A DNA stretch of 40,654 nucleotides from an uncultured Clostridia bacterium (GTDB lineage: Bacteria; Bacillota; Clostridia; Christensenellales; Aristaeellaceae), in assembly GCA_934643825.1 (NCBI GenBank), contig CAKUCW010000026.1, positions 1 to 40,654 of the forward strand, given 5' to 3'. The first letter of the stretch is position 1. Each line of letters begins with the position of its first letter. Position numbers and translations under genes: made by a program. Positions 32,107 to 39,114 of this stretch are shown here, piece by piece. The notes under the pieces were generated by a model. It ran no database searches. It was not told the origin of the DNA and worked only from the letters and a program-made list of their open reading frames with translations.

Positions 32107-32619
32107 TTACCGGCGCTGAAAGTTCTTTTGAAAATCAAAAATCGTTCGGTAATACGCATCACCGTAATTATACATAGAGCCTTCGCTGACCATCTGCGTC
32201 AAGCGCTGAGATGAACACCAGCGAACAGCACTGACTTCCTCTTTTTGCAAAACAAAGTCGCTTTCGGGCATGCTGAGTTTCAGCGCATACACATAGCAAA
32301 AGGAATTTGAACGCCGCAGACGGGCGACAAATTTCATTTCATCTGCTCGTGCGTCGTAACCCAATTCTTCCCTCAGTTCACGTCGGGCAGCCGCCAGCGG
32401 TTCTTCTCCACTGACTGCCGAACCGCCGGTCACCGCCCAAATGCCGGGCTTCCACTGCACCGTCAGTGAGCGGCGCTGAATCAGAAACTCGCCTTTATCA
32501 TTGATCGGCCAGATATGAACACCGATGTGGTACAAACCTGCCGGAATGTTCTCGCCCCGAACCATGGTCTTTCCGGTCTTATCTCCATGCGAATCGTACA
32601 GATCCCAAATCTCAGCCAT
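32107..32619 (-). CDS. NUDIX hydrolase, IDI/YfcD-like
   Basis: The 170-residue protein starts with WDLYDSHGDKTGKTMVRG, as in the isopentenyl-diphosphate isomerase-like NUDIX group (YfcD), and carries a complete NUDIX box from G66 to Y88 (E72, R80, E81, E84, E85, G87). A true isopentenyl diphosphate isomerase would have further Cys/Glu residues that I do not see, so a pyrophosphohydrolase is likelier; the substrate is unknown. Its start overlaps the end of aroK by 8 nt, so the two are translationally coupled. Confidence 0.87.
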   Translation of the reverse strand: MAEIWDLYDSHGDKTGKTMVRGENIPAGLYHIGVHIWPINDKGEFLIQRRSLTVQWKPGIWAVTGGSAVSGEEPLAAARRELREELGYDARADEMKFVARLRRSNSFCYVYALKLSMPESDFVLQKEEVSAVRWCSSQRLTQMVSEGSMYNYGDAYYRTIFDFQKNFQRR

Positions 32620-33130
32620 CGTTATTCCTCAAGCAAGCTGAGATCACATCAGCCAATTCACGCGTCGTCTGCTCTATCTCTCCTCGGTTCGCATCAAAAA
32701 CCACATCCGCCTCCGCTTCATACAGCGGAATGCGTTCGTCATACAGATTGCGAAGCGTTTGACCCTCCCGAAGTGTGACTCCGCGCGTTGCCAGATTAGA
32801 AAGACGCTTTTCGATTTCTTCATAAGGCAGCCGGATATAGACGACCAAACCATTCTGATGCAGATGTTGCATCGCCTTTTTCCCGTATACGACGCTGCCG
32901 CCGGTTGCGATAACCGTGTGATCACATTCGATTTCGCAAACACACGCTTCTTCCCTATTCAAGAAGGCATCAATGCCGATCTCATTGATCATTTCCTGCA
33001 ACTTTTTGCTCTGCTGTGCTTGAAAAACGACATCCGTATCCAAAAAGCGCATCCCAAGCGCCTTCGCCAGCAAAACGCCGACCGTGCTTTTTCCACAGCC
33101 CGGCATGCCGATCAAAACAATGTTCGCCAT
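32612..33130 (-). CDS. aroK: Shikimate kinase
   Basis: The enzyme phosphorylates shikimate at O-3 with ATP in the chorismate pathway. It has 172 residues with Walker A GMPGCGKST (8-16), the shikimate ligand D33 in FLDTDVV, R59 in FLNREE, and the TGGS loop (76-79), where many members have TGGG. The lid region carries RLSNLATRGVTLREGQTL. It is the first gene of the apparent operon ending in divIVA, and it is read from the promoter at 33163-33191. The separate T-box operon encodes the preceding enzyme of the pathway, AroE. Confidence 0.93.
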   Translation of the reverse strand: MANIVLIGMPGCGKSTVGVLLAKALGMRFLDTDVVFQAQQSKKLQEMINEIGIDAFLNREEACVCEIECDHTVIATGGSVVYGKKAMQHLHQNGLVVYIRLPYEEIEKRLSNLATRGVTLREGQTLRNLYDERIPLYEAEADVVFDANRGEIEQTTRELADVISACLRNNDG

Positions 33131-33162
33131 CGTATCCTTCTCTCTACAAAAAATCCCTGTTT

Positions 33163-33191
33163 ATTTTATCCCGAAAACACTTATTTTTCAA
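33163..33191 (-). promoter_or_regulatory. Promoter of the aroK-to-divIVA operon
   Basis: On the minus strand TTGAAA (33191-33186) and TAAAAT (33168-33163) are 17 bp apart, followed by a 25-nt leader with GAAGGA before the ATG. Confidence 0.75.
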
Positions 33192-33442
33192 GTCTAAATT
33201 CAGTTTTTATGAAAAAACAGGCAGATCGAATCTTTCAGAATCGTTTTTTTATTGAAGTTGCTCATGCAAAGCCGAATATTATGCAATTATCACGTATATG
33301 AGCTTGCAAGGCTTACGGTAATTTTCCTTTTTCCTTCACGTCGACGATCTCAAAGCTTTGTTTTGCTGAAGCAGCAAGCGGTCTGAATGCATTAAATTTG
33401 GCTATAATATGAATGATGACGTCCGGACATGCTGAAAAAGGC
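33192..33442. other. Intergenic spacer between divergent operons
   Basis: The spacer separates the aroK promoter from the thiT promoter. It is AT-rich and has no convincing frame, repeat or RNA motif. A hairpin-like stretch near 33361-33378 (TTTTGCTGAAGCAGCAAG) is too short to assign. Confidence 0.4.
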
Positions 33443-33471
33443 TTGACAAAGAGTCTGCAAACATATATAAT
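33443..33471 (+). promoter_or_regulatory. thiT promoter
   Basis: TTGACA (33443-33448) and TATAAT (33466-33471) are 17 bp apart, a full consensus sigma-A promoter just before the TPP riboswitch. Confidence 0.88.
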
Positions 33472-33492
33472 GTCCACGACAATTCAAAAGAC

Positions 33493-33575
33493 CGCTGGGG
33501 GCGCACATTGCTGAGATGACCAAATGGTCTGTCCCTTTGAACCTGTGTAGTTAATCCTACCGTAGGGAAGCGACT
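33493..33575 (+). ncRNA. TPP riboswitch aptamer (THI element)
   Basis: Conserved segments are in place: CTGGGGGCGC, GCTGAGATGACC, CCCTTTGAACCTGTG and the closing TAATCCTACCGTAGGGAAGCG. The core CTGAGA and TTTGAACCTG are the pyrimidine- and pyrophosphate-sensing parts known for THI elements. It lies between a strong promoter and a terminator and so should repress thiT when thiamine pyrophosphate is abundant. Confidence 0.95.
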
Positions 33576-33592
33576 AAGCTTGTTTTCAATAG

Positions 33593-33637
33593 AAAGCCGC
33601 GAATCCTTGCCCATCGGATGAGGAACGCGGCTTTTTT
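33593..33637 (+). terminator. Expression-platform terminator of the TPP riboswitch
   Basis: The 9-bp stem AAAGCCGCG/CGCGGCTTT (33593-33601 with 33626-33634) is followed by a run of T to 33637, just before thiT. This indicates control of transcription termination rather than of translation. Confidence 0.88.
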
Positions 33638-33681
33638 GCGGTCAGCGAATTGCAAGCAAACCATGAGAAGGGGGCTTTTCT

Positions 33682-34314
33682 ATGTTTTCCAAATTCGCAA
33701 AGATCACGCCTGTCACTTGGGGCGTAATCGCCGCACTGTTGATCTTCGGTATCGTTCTTTTTGCCATCACCAAGGACAAAAAGCGCTGGACCGCTCGTAT
33801 GCTCGCTAATGCAGCGCTCTGCATTGCGCTGGCAACCGTTCTTTCCTTTGTGCGTCTTTATAAGATGCCGCAGGGCGGTTCCATCACGCCTGCAAGCATG
33901 CTGCCGCTCTTCCTCTTCGCCTATGCTTATGGTGTGGGCCCGGGCATGCTCGTTGGCGCAGCCTATGGTCTTGTTCAGTTCCTTCAGGACGCGTATTTTG
34001 TTCATCCGATCGAGCTGCTTCTTGACTACCCGCTGGCATTTGCAATGCTGGGTCTTGCCGGCTTGGCGGCCAACTTCTCCGATAAGTGGGGTCTCATCCC
34101 GGGCATCATTCTGGGCACCTTCGGACGTTTTGTCTGTGTATTCGTTTCCGGTGTGATTTTCTTTGGTATGTATGCGCCGGAAGGTCAGAATGTTCTGGTT
34201 TATTCCGCCGTTTATAACGGACTGTACCTCGTTCCGGAAGCAATCATCTGCATCGTTCTTGCAATGATTCCGCAGATCCGTCAGCTCGCAAAGCGTCTGG
34301 CTCTGCAGGCGTAA
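33682..34314 (+). CDS. thiT: Thiamine transporter ThiT, ECF S component
   Basis: This integral membrane protein of 210 residues with about six helices is the thiamine-binding S subunit that uses a shared energising module (EcfA/A'/T), not encoded here. RLYKMPQGGSITPASMLPL (58-76), ELLLDYPLAF (111-120) and VSGVIFFGMYAPEG (155-168) are family boxes, followed by YSAVYNG. Compared with Lactococcus ThiT as I recall it, the thiamine-contacting His near RFxxH is V153 and the Trp of FW is F161. The TPP riboswitch upstream supports thiamine as substrate. The ATG has AAGGGGG upstream, and a terminator follows the stop codon. Confidence 0.94.
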   Translation: MFSKFAKITPVTWGVIAALLIFGIVLFAITKDKKRWTARMLANAALCIALATVLSFVRLYKMPQGGSITPASMLPLFLFAYAYGVGPGMLVGAAYGLVQFLQDAYFVHPIELLLDYPLAFAMLGLAGLAANFSDKWGLIPGIILGTFGRFVCVFVSGVIFFGMYAPEGQNVLVYSAVYNGLYLVPEAIICIVLAMIPQIRQLAKRLALQA

Positions 34315-34332
34315 TATTCGCTTAAAACCGTT

Positions 34333-34363
34333 CTCCCTTTGCTTTTGCAAAGGGAGTTTTTTT
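34333..34363 (+). terminator. thiT terminator
   Basis: The perfect 10-bp stem CTCCCTTTGC/GCAAAGGGAG with a TTTT loop (34333-34342, 34347-34356) is followed by seven T. Confidence 0.93.
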
Positions 34364-34466
34364 ATTATGCTCTCATTTATAATGTCCCATTTCATGCGCA
34401 AAACGCACGATCCCTCGGATTCGTTCATATGCAAGGAGGTTCTACTTCTCTTTTACACCGGTCAAT

Positions 34467-34495
34467 TGTTTGCAGTCATCAGGTATGGTATAATG
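34467..34495 (+). promoter_or_regulatory. Promoter of the small membrane protein gene
   Basis: TTGTTT (34467-34472) and an extended -10 TGGTATAAT (hexamer 34490-34495) are 17 bp apart, 34 nt before the ATG. Confidence 0.72.
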
Positions 34496-34529
34496 GTATT
34501 CAATAATACGAGCTGGAGGAAACAAAATC

Positions 34530-35093
34530 ATGGCTGGTTCAAATCGCACCAACAGCAGACGCCAAAGCAGCAAAATCGCTTTCTGCGGAATGATGGTCGC
34601 TCTTTCTATCGCACTCATGCTCACTGGCGGATTGATTCCAATCGCAACATACTGCGCTCCTTTGATGAGCGGAGTTCTTCTTCTGCCCATCTTTCTTGAA
34701 TATGGAAAGAAAACAGCACTAACCGCATACATCGCAACATCGCTCGTCGTTTTAATTCTCGGAGTTGATAAAGAAGCATCGTTCTTTTATATCTTTCTGG
34801 GGTACTATCCTGTCATCAAATGGAATTTGGACAAACTGAAAAGCAAACCTCTGCGCATTTGCATTAAGCTTATTATCTTCAACGTTGCTGTTTTCGCCAT
34901 GTATGCCGTGCTGGGTTGGATTCTGCATTTGGATGCAATCGTCGCTGAATTCACAGAGATGGGAATCTGGATGCTCGCTGGGTTCGTCGTGCTGCTCGAT
35001 ATCTGTCTGCTCCTGTATGACAAACTTCTGGTTGCCTTGACAATCGTATACGCCAAGAAGCTTAGACCTAAGCTGCGTTTTTTGCTCAAGTAA
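34530..35093 (+). CDS. Polytopic membrane protein, ECF S-component-like fold
   Basis: This 187-residue protein has about six hydrophobic segments after a basic N-terminus (GSNRTNSRRQSSK). KIAFCGMMVALSIALMLTGG is typical of ECF substrate-binding subunits, and FFYIFLGYYPVIKWNLDKL resembles a clostridial membrane protein family I recall but cannot name. The ligand is unknown; closeness to thiT might mean a vitamin or related compound, but each gene has its own promoter and terminator, so linkage is weak. GGAGG lies 9 nt before the ATG. Confidence 0.65.
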   Translation: MAGSNRTNSRRQSSKIAFCGMMVALSIALMLTGGLIPIATYCAPLMSGVLLLPIFLEYGKKTALTAYIATSLVVLILGVDKEASFFYIFLGYYPVIKWNLDKLKSKPLRICIKLIIFNVAVFAMYAVLGWILHLDAIVAEFTEMGIWMLAGFVVLLDICLLLYDKLLVALTIVYAKKLRPKLRFLLK

Positions 35094-35418
35094 TCGCTTA
35101 AAAGCATTCAAGATATCACATGCGGACGGCATTGCGAGCGTTTACTTTCAATCTACAACTTCTAGCCATATAAAAGCCTTGCATTCTGATTGAACACGCC
35201 ATTTAAGCGTTTTTTCAGAATACAGGGCTTATTATTCAGAGGTTCCCTAGCTCAACTTATACTTGTAATTCAGGCATTTTTCATTTTTAAACCTATTTTC
35301 AAAAAACGGAGCTGCCAGACCAAGATCTGAAAAAAGAATACAAAAAGATACGAAAAGGGATTGCCAACTCGTATCTTTTGTTGTAGTTTAGCGCAAGTTT
35401 TACCTCTAGGTTCGATCA
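35094..35418. other. AT-rich intergenic stretch with two long hairpins
   Basis: No gene was found in this stretch of about 325 nt. It holds a long imperfect inverted repeat, AAGCCTTG-c-ATTCTGA with TCAGAAT-a-CAGGGCTT (35174-35189 with 35215-35230), about 80 nt past the membrane protein gene and possibly its terminator. A second, perfect 11-bp repeat AAAAGATACGA/TCGTATCTTTT (35343-35353 with 35369-35379) lies just before the ttcA promoter. A small RNA is possible, but no promoter was recognised inside. Confidence 0.5.
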
Positions 35419-35447
35419 TTGACTTCTTCTCCATGAGCTGTTATACT
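35419..35447 (+). promoter_or_regulatory. Promoter of the TtcA-like gene
   Basis: TTGACT (35419-35424) and TATACT (35442-35447) are 17 bp apart, 28 nt before the ATG. Confidence 0.78.
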
Positions 35448-35475
35448 ATCCCCGCTAATTGACGGGAGGTTTTCC

Positions 35476-36204
35476 ATGAAAAACGTACTCGGATCCATTC
35501 GTAAAGCAGATACTGACTTTGGGATGATTCAACCTGGCGACCATATCGCAGTTGGTGTCTCGGGCGGTAAGGATAGTTTGCTTCTGCTCTACGCATTATC
35601 CATTTATCAGAAATTTGAAAACAAAGATTTTTCTTTGCAAGCAATTACGCTTAAAATGGGTCTTGAGCCCTTTGATGTATCACCCATCCAAGACTGGTGT
35701 GCAAAAATCGGTGTCCCTTATACCGTCATTGACACACAGATTGCACCGATTATTTTCGATATCCGCAAAGAAACCAACCCCTGTTCTCTTTGCGCAAAAA
35801 TGCGCAGGGGCGCATTGAACGATGCCGCCCGCTCGCTTGGGTGCAATAAAGTTGCACTTGGCCATCACCGCGAAGACGCAATCGAAACGCTGATGATGTC
35901 CATGATTTTCGAAGGGCGACTGCATACATTTCACCCCAATACGTTTCTTCCCGGTTCGGATATTACAGTAATCCGACCGATGGTCTATTTGCCGGAAAAG
36001 CACATCATCCATGTCTGTAAAACGCTGAATCTGCCTGTCGTCAAGAATCCCTGCCCGATGGATGGTCATTCGCAGCGAGAAGAAATCAAATTGCTGATTG
36101 CATCCATGTGTAAGACTTACCCACATTTGAAAGACAACATGCTTTCCGCATTAAAAAACTCTGCACAATATGGTTTATGGGATGAGAAAAAAGCGGGAGA
36201 ATAA
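35476..36204 (+). CDS. TtcA/TtuA-type tRNA thiolase family protein
   Basis: This 242-residue ATP-pyrophosphatase has the PP-loop VSGGKDSLL (28-36) and the Cys set C103/C106 (NPCSLCAKMRRG) and C193 (NPCPMDG) that binds a [4Fe-4S] cluster in TtcA-like enzymes. GHHREDAIETLMMSMIFEGRL matches TtcA, which makes 2-thiocytidine at tRNA position 32. E. coli TtcA is longer (311 residues); in Clostridia shorter homologues may thiolate another position, so the exact modification is uncertain. The ATG has GGGAGG 7 nt upstream; a terminator follows. Confidence 0.9.
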   Translation: MKNVLGSIRKADTDFGMIQPGDHIAVGVSGGKDSLLLLYALSIYQKFENKDFSLQAITLKMGLEPFDVSPIQDWCAKIGVPYTVIDTQIAPIIFDIRKETNPCSLCAKMRRGALNDAARSLGCNKVALGHHREDAIETLMMSMIFEGRLHTFHPNTFLPGSDITVIRPMVYLPEKHIIHVCKTLNLPVVKNPCPMDGHSQREEIKLLIASMCKTYPHLKDNMLSALKNSAQYGLWDEKKAGE

Positions 36205-36229
36205 AACCTGATTCATTCGCCGAATCAAC

Positions 36230-36277
36230 AAAGCTCCATGCCGATGGAACGAACATCAGCATGGAGCTTTGTTTTTT
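36230..36277 (+). terminator. Terminator of the TtcA-like gene
   Basis: The 12-bp stem AAAGCTCCATGC/GCATGGAGCTTT (36230-36241 with 36259-36270), with an inner CGATG/CATC pairing, is followed by GTTTTTT. Confidence 0.92.
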
Positions 36278-36370
36278 ACGTTTAGGAAACTGAGTGAAAT
36301 CACTTGGGTAAGTAAGACACCCATTTTGTAAATCGTCATGGACGCGTGCGGGTTCAGTCTGCTTCCGAAA

Positions 36371-36405
36371 TAAAAAAAGCAGCGTTTATCTAAACAAACG
36401 CTGCT
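36371..36405 (-). terminator. Terminator of the atp operon
   Basis: The 10-bp stem AGCAGCGTTT/AAACGCTGCT (36405-36396 with 36387-36378 on the minus strand), with an 8-nt loop, is followed by seven T. It lies just after atpC and faces the terminator of the convergent TtcA-like gene. Confidence 0.92.
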
Positions 36406-36419
36406 TATATGATTTACTG

Positions 36420-36821
36420 TTAGCTCTTTACCCCAATACGAATCAATGCACGCCGGAGTTTTGCTTCCGCGAGCATCAGCTCACGCGCATCGTCCTTCGC
36501 CGCATTAATACGGGCTTGAGCAACTTCTTTTGCACGCTGAGCGCGATCCAAATCAATGTCCTCTGCCCATTCGAATGTCGTTGCGATCAAATTGGCCTCA
36601 TTATCGATCATCGCAAGCATGCCGCCAATGCAAGCCGCACGCCTGCTTTGTCCATCTGCCAGAACAACTGACGCTTCGCCAGCGCCCACCGCCGATACAT
36701 AGTCAATATGATGCGCCAACAGGCACACATCGCCATCGATCATTCGCACACGCAAACGCTCAACGTCGCCATCAAACAGCAAACCGTCAGGCGTGCTGAT
36801 CTTCAGGTGGAACGTACTCAT
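36420..36821 (-). CDS. atpC: ATP synthase epsilon subunit
   Basis: The 133-residue protein has the epsilon beta-sandwich (about 1-85: STFHLKISTPDGLLFDGDVERLRVRMIDGD, then LLAHHIDYVSAVGAGE) and a C-terminal helical hairpin (about 90-133, DRAQRAKEVAQARINAAKDD) that inhibits F1. It is the last gene of the operon; its ATG overlaps the atpD stop codon by 4 nt (ATGA), so it is translationally coupled. Confidence 0.95.
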   Translation of the reverse strand: MSTFHLKISTPDGLLFDGDVERLRVRMIDGDVCLLAHHIDYVSAVGAGEASVVLADGQSRRAACIGGMLAMIDNEANLIATTFEWAEDIDLDRAQRAKEVAQARINAAKDDARELMLAEAKLRRALIRIGVKS

Positions 36822-38221
36822 GCCTGCTCACCCTTTTTTGCTTTGGCAACAGCCTCATCAATAGTGCCTACAAACAGGAATGCGCTTTCCGGCAGATCAT
36901 CATGTTTGCCCTCAATGATCTCCTTAAAGCCGCGAATGGTTTCCTTGATCGGAACGTATTTGCCTTCCATACCCGTAAACTGCTCAGCAACGCTGAACGG
37001 CTGAGAGAGGAAACGCTGAATCTTACGCGCACGGGAAACGGTCAGCTTGTCCTCTTCAGACAGCTCGTCCATGCCCATGATAGCGATAATATCCTGAAGT
37101 TCCTTATAACGCTGCAAAATGCGCTGCACATCACGGGCAACACGATAATGCTCCTCACCAACAACATCCGGGCTCAGAATTCGACTGGTCGATTCAAGCG
37201 GATCAACCGCAGGATAGATGCCCAGAGAAGAAATTGCACGGGAAAGAACCGTAGTTGCGTCCAAGTGCGCGAATGTTGTCGCAGGCGCAGGGTCAGTCAA
37301 GTCGTCAGCCGGAACATAAACCGCCTGAACCGACGTGATCGAGCCATGCTTGGTAGACGTAATGCGCTCCTGAAGAGCACCCATTTCCGTTGCCAGCGTC
37401 GGCTGATAGCCAACTGCGCTCGGCATACGACCAAGCAAAGCGGAAACTTCCGAACCAGCCTGCGTAAAACGGAAAATGTTATCGATGAACAGCAGCACGT
37501 CCTGACCCTCGCGATCGCGGAAATACTCCGCCATCGTCAAACCGGACAGTGCTACGCGCATACGAGCTCCCGGCGGCTCATTCATCTGACCATAGACCAA
37601 GGCAGTCTTGCTCAGAACACCGCTTTCTTTCATCTCGTTATACAAGTCGTTACCTTCACGGGTACGCTCGCCAACGCCGGTGAATACGGACAGACCGCCG
37701 TGCTGCTTGGCAATGTTATTGATCAGTTCCATGATCAACACCGTTTTACCAACACCAGCGCCGCCGAACAGACCGATCTTGCCGCCCTTTGCATAAGGCG
37801 CAATCAAGTCAACGACTTTAATACCGGTTTCCAGAATTTCTGCGGAAGTTTCCTGCTCATCATACGAAGGCGGATCACGATGGATCGCCCAGCGCTCGAC
37901 GTCTTCCGGAGCCGGCTGGTTATCGACCGGCTCGCCAAGCAGGTTGAAAATACGTCCCAGACACTTATCACCGACTGGAACCGTAATCGGCGAACCGCTG
38001 TCCACAGCCTTGGCTCCACGCATCAGTCCGTCCGTACTGCTCATCGCAATACAACGCACAACGTCGTCACCAATATGCTGGGCAACCTCAACCGTCAGCT
38101 TCTTTTCGCCATTTTCAACTTCAACAGCGTTCAGAAGCTGCGGCAGCTCGCCATCTTTAAATCGAATATCCAATACCGGTCCAATAACCTGAACAACGGT
38201 ACCGATGCTTCCTTTAGCCAT
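36818..38221 (-). CDS. atpD: ATP synthase beta subunit
   Basis: The 467-residue catalytic beta subunit has Walker A GLFGGAGVGKTVLIMELI, ERTREGNDLYNEM, LLFIDNIFRFTQAGSEVSALLGRMPSAVGYQPTLATEMG and QAVYVPADDLTDPAPATTFAHLDA. ATG 38221 was chosen because AAAAGGAG lies 9 nt upstream; the frame is open to 38266 but without such a site. It is placed between atpG and atpC in the usual order. Confidence 0.98.
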   Translation of the reverse strand: MAKGSIGTVVQVIGPVLDIRFKDGELPQLLNAVEVENGEKKLTVEVAQHIGDDVVRCIAMSSTDGLMRGAKAVDSGSPITVPVGDKCLGRIFNLLGEPVDNQPAPEDVERWAIHRDPPSYDEQETSAEILETGIKVVDLIAPYAKGGKIGLFGGAGVGKTVLIMELINNIAKQHGGLSVFTGVGERTREGNDLYNEMKESGVLSKTALVYGQMNEPPGARMRVALSGLTMAEYFRDREGQDVLLFIDNIFRFTQAGSEVSALLGRMPSAVGYQPTLATEMGALQERITSTKHGSITSVQAVYVPADDLTDPAPATTFAHLDATTVLSRAISSLGIYPAVDPLESTSRILSPDVVGEEHYRVARDVQRILQRYKELQDIIAIMGMDELSEEDKLTVSRARKIQRFLSQPFSVAEQFTGMEGKYVPIKETIRGFKEIIEGKHDDLPESAFLFVGTIDEAVAKAKKGEQA

Positions 38222-38243
38222 AGCGTTGCTCCTTTTAATTATA

Positions 38244-39095
38244 TCAGTGCTCGGCACCCGCAACAATCTCCGTGATTTCCTGCGTAATTGCGCCCTGACG
38301 TGCGCGGTTATAACGCAGGCTCAGATCATCAATCATTTCCGCCGCATTCTTGCTTGCCGCATCCATTGCCGTTCTGCGAGCGCCAAGCTCACTGGCAACA
38401 GATTCACACATTGCCCCGTAAATCATTCCGGCAATGTAATTGGGAACGATCGCATCATATACGGCGCTCGGGCTCGGCTCATAAAGCACAAGCGAATGTA
38501 CGCCAGAAGCCGCATCCGTCTCCGTCTTCTTCAGCGGCAGGAGATTCTCAAAGACAGGCGTTTGCATCAGCATGGAAACAAACTGCGTATAGACGATGGA
38601 TACCGAGTCAAACTGACCGCTCAGATACCCTTTCGTAACCAAATTGCTGATTGTAAAGCAATCCGCAACCGATACATCAGCTGCCTCCGCAAACTCCGTC
38701 GTCAATATTTCAACCTGATTGCGCGTAAAAAACTCGACGGTACGTTTGCCGATCGGCAAAACGCAGACATCTTGATTCTCGATCAAAGACGCCGCAGCTT
38801 TAAACACATTGCTGTTATAGCCGCCTGCCAAGCCACGATCACCTGCAATCACGATCACACAGCGCTTTTTGATATCACGATGCTGTTGATACGGAGAGGA
38901 AAAATCGCTGGTTGCCTTCTCGATATTCTCCAGTGTCTGATGAAGACCCGTAAAATACGGACGACACCTTTCTTGACGTTCTTTCGCCTTCCTGAGCTTG
39001 GAGGAAGCGACAAGTTCCATCGCCTTGGTGATCTGCATGGTGCTTTCTACGCTTTTGATGCGCAGCTTGATGTCCTTCATCGAAGCGCCAGCCAT
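38244..39095 (-). CDS. atpG: ATP synthase gamma subunit
   Basis: The 283-residue rotor shaft subunit has an N-terminal coiled-coil helix (MKDIKLRIKSVESTMQITKAMELVASSKLRKA), a central alpha/beta domain with VIAGDRGLAGGYN, and the C-terminal helix (AAMDAASKNAAEMIDDLSLRYNRARQGAITQEITEIVAG) that threads the alpha3beta3 ring. AAAGGAGG is upstream of ATG 39095. It is 19 nt behind atpA and 22 nt ahead of atpD. Confidence 0.97.
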   Translation of the reverse strand: MAGASMKDIKLRIKSVESTMQITKAMELVASSKLRKAKERQERCRPYFTGLHQTLENIEKATSDFSSPYQQHRDIKKRCVIVIAGDRGLAGGYNSNVFKAAASLIENQDVCVLPIGKRTVEFFTRNQVEILTTEFAEAADVSVADCFTISNLVTKGYLSGQFDSVSIVYTQFVSMLMQTPVFENLLPLKKTETDAASGVHSLVLYEPSPSAVYDAIVPNYIAGMIYGAMCESVASELGARRTAMDAASKNAAEMIDDLSLRYNRARQGAITQEITEIVAGAEH

Positions 39096-39114
39096 CCCAA
39101 ACTCCCTCCTTTAC

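Noticed and set aside
36271..36370. A gene or RNA between the two facing terminators
   Set aside because: Only 100 nt without frame, promoter or structure; it is a spacer between convergent transcripts.
36902..38275. A 457-codon plus-strand frame over atpD
   Set aside because: Antisense to atpD; no start signal and no recognisable domain.
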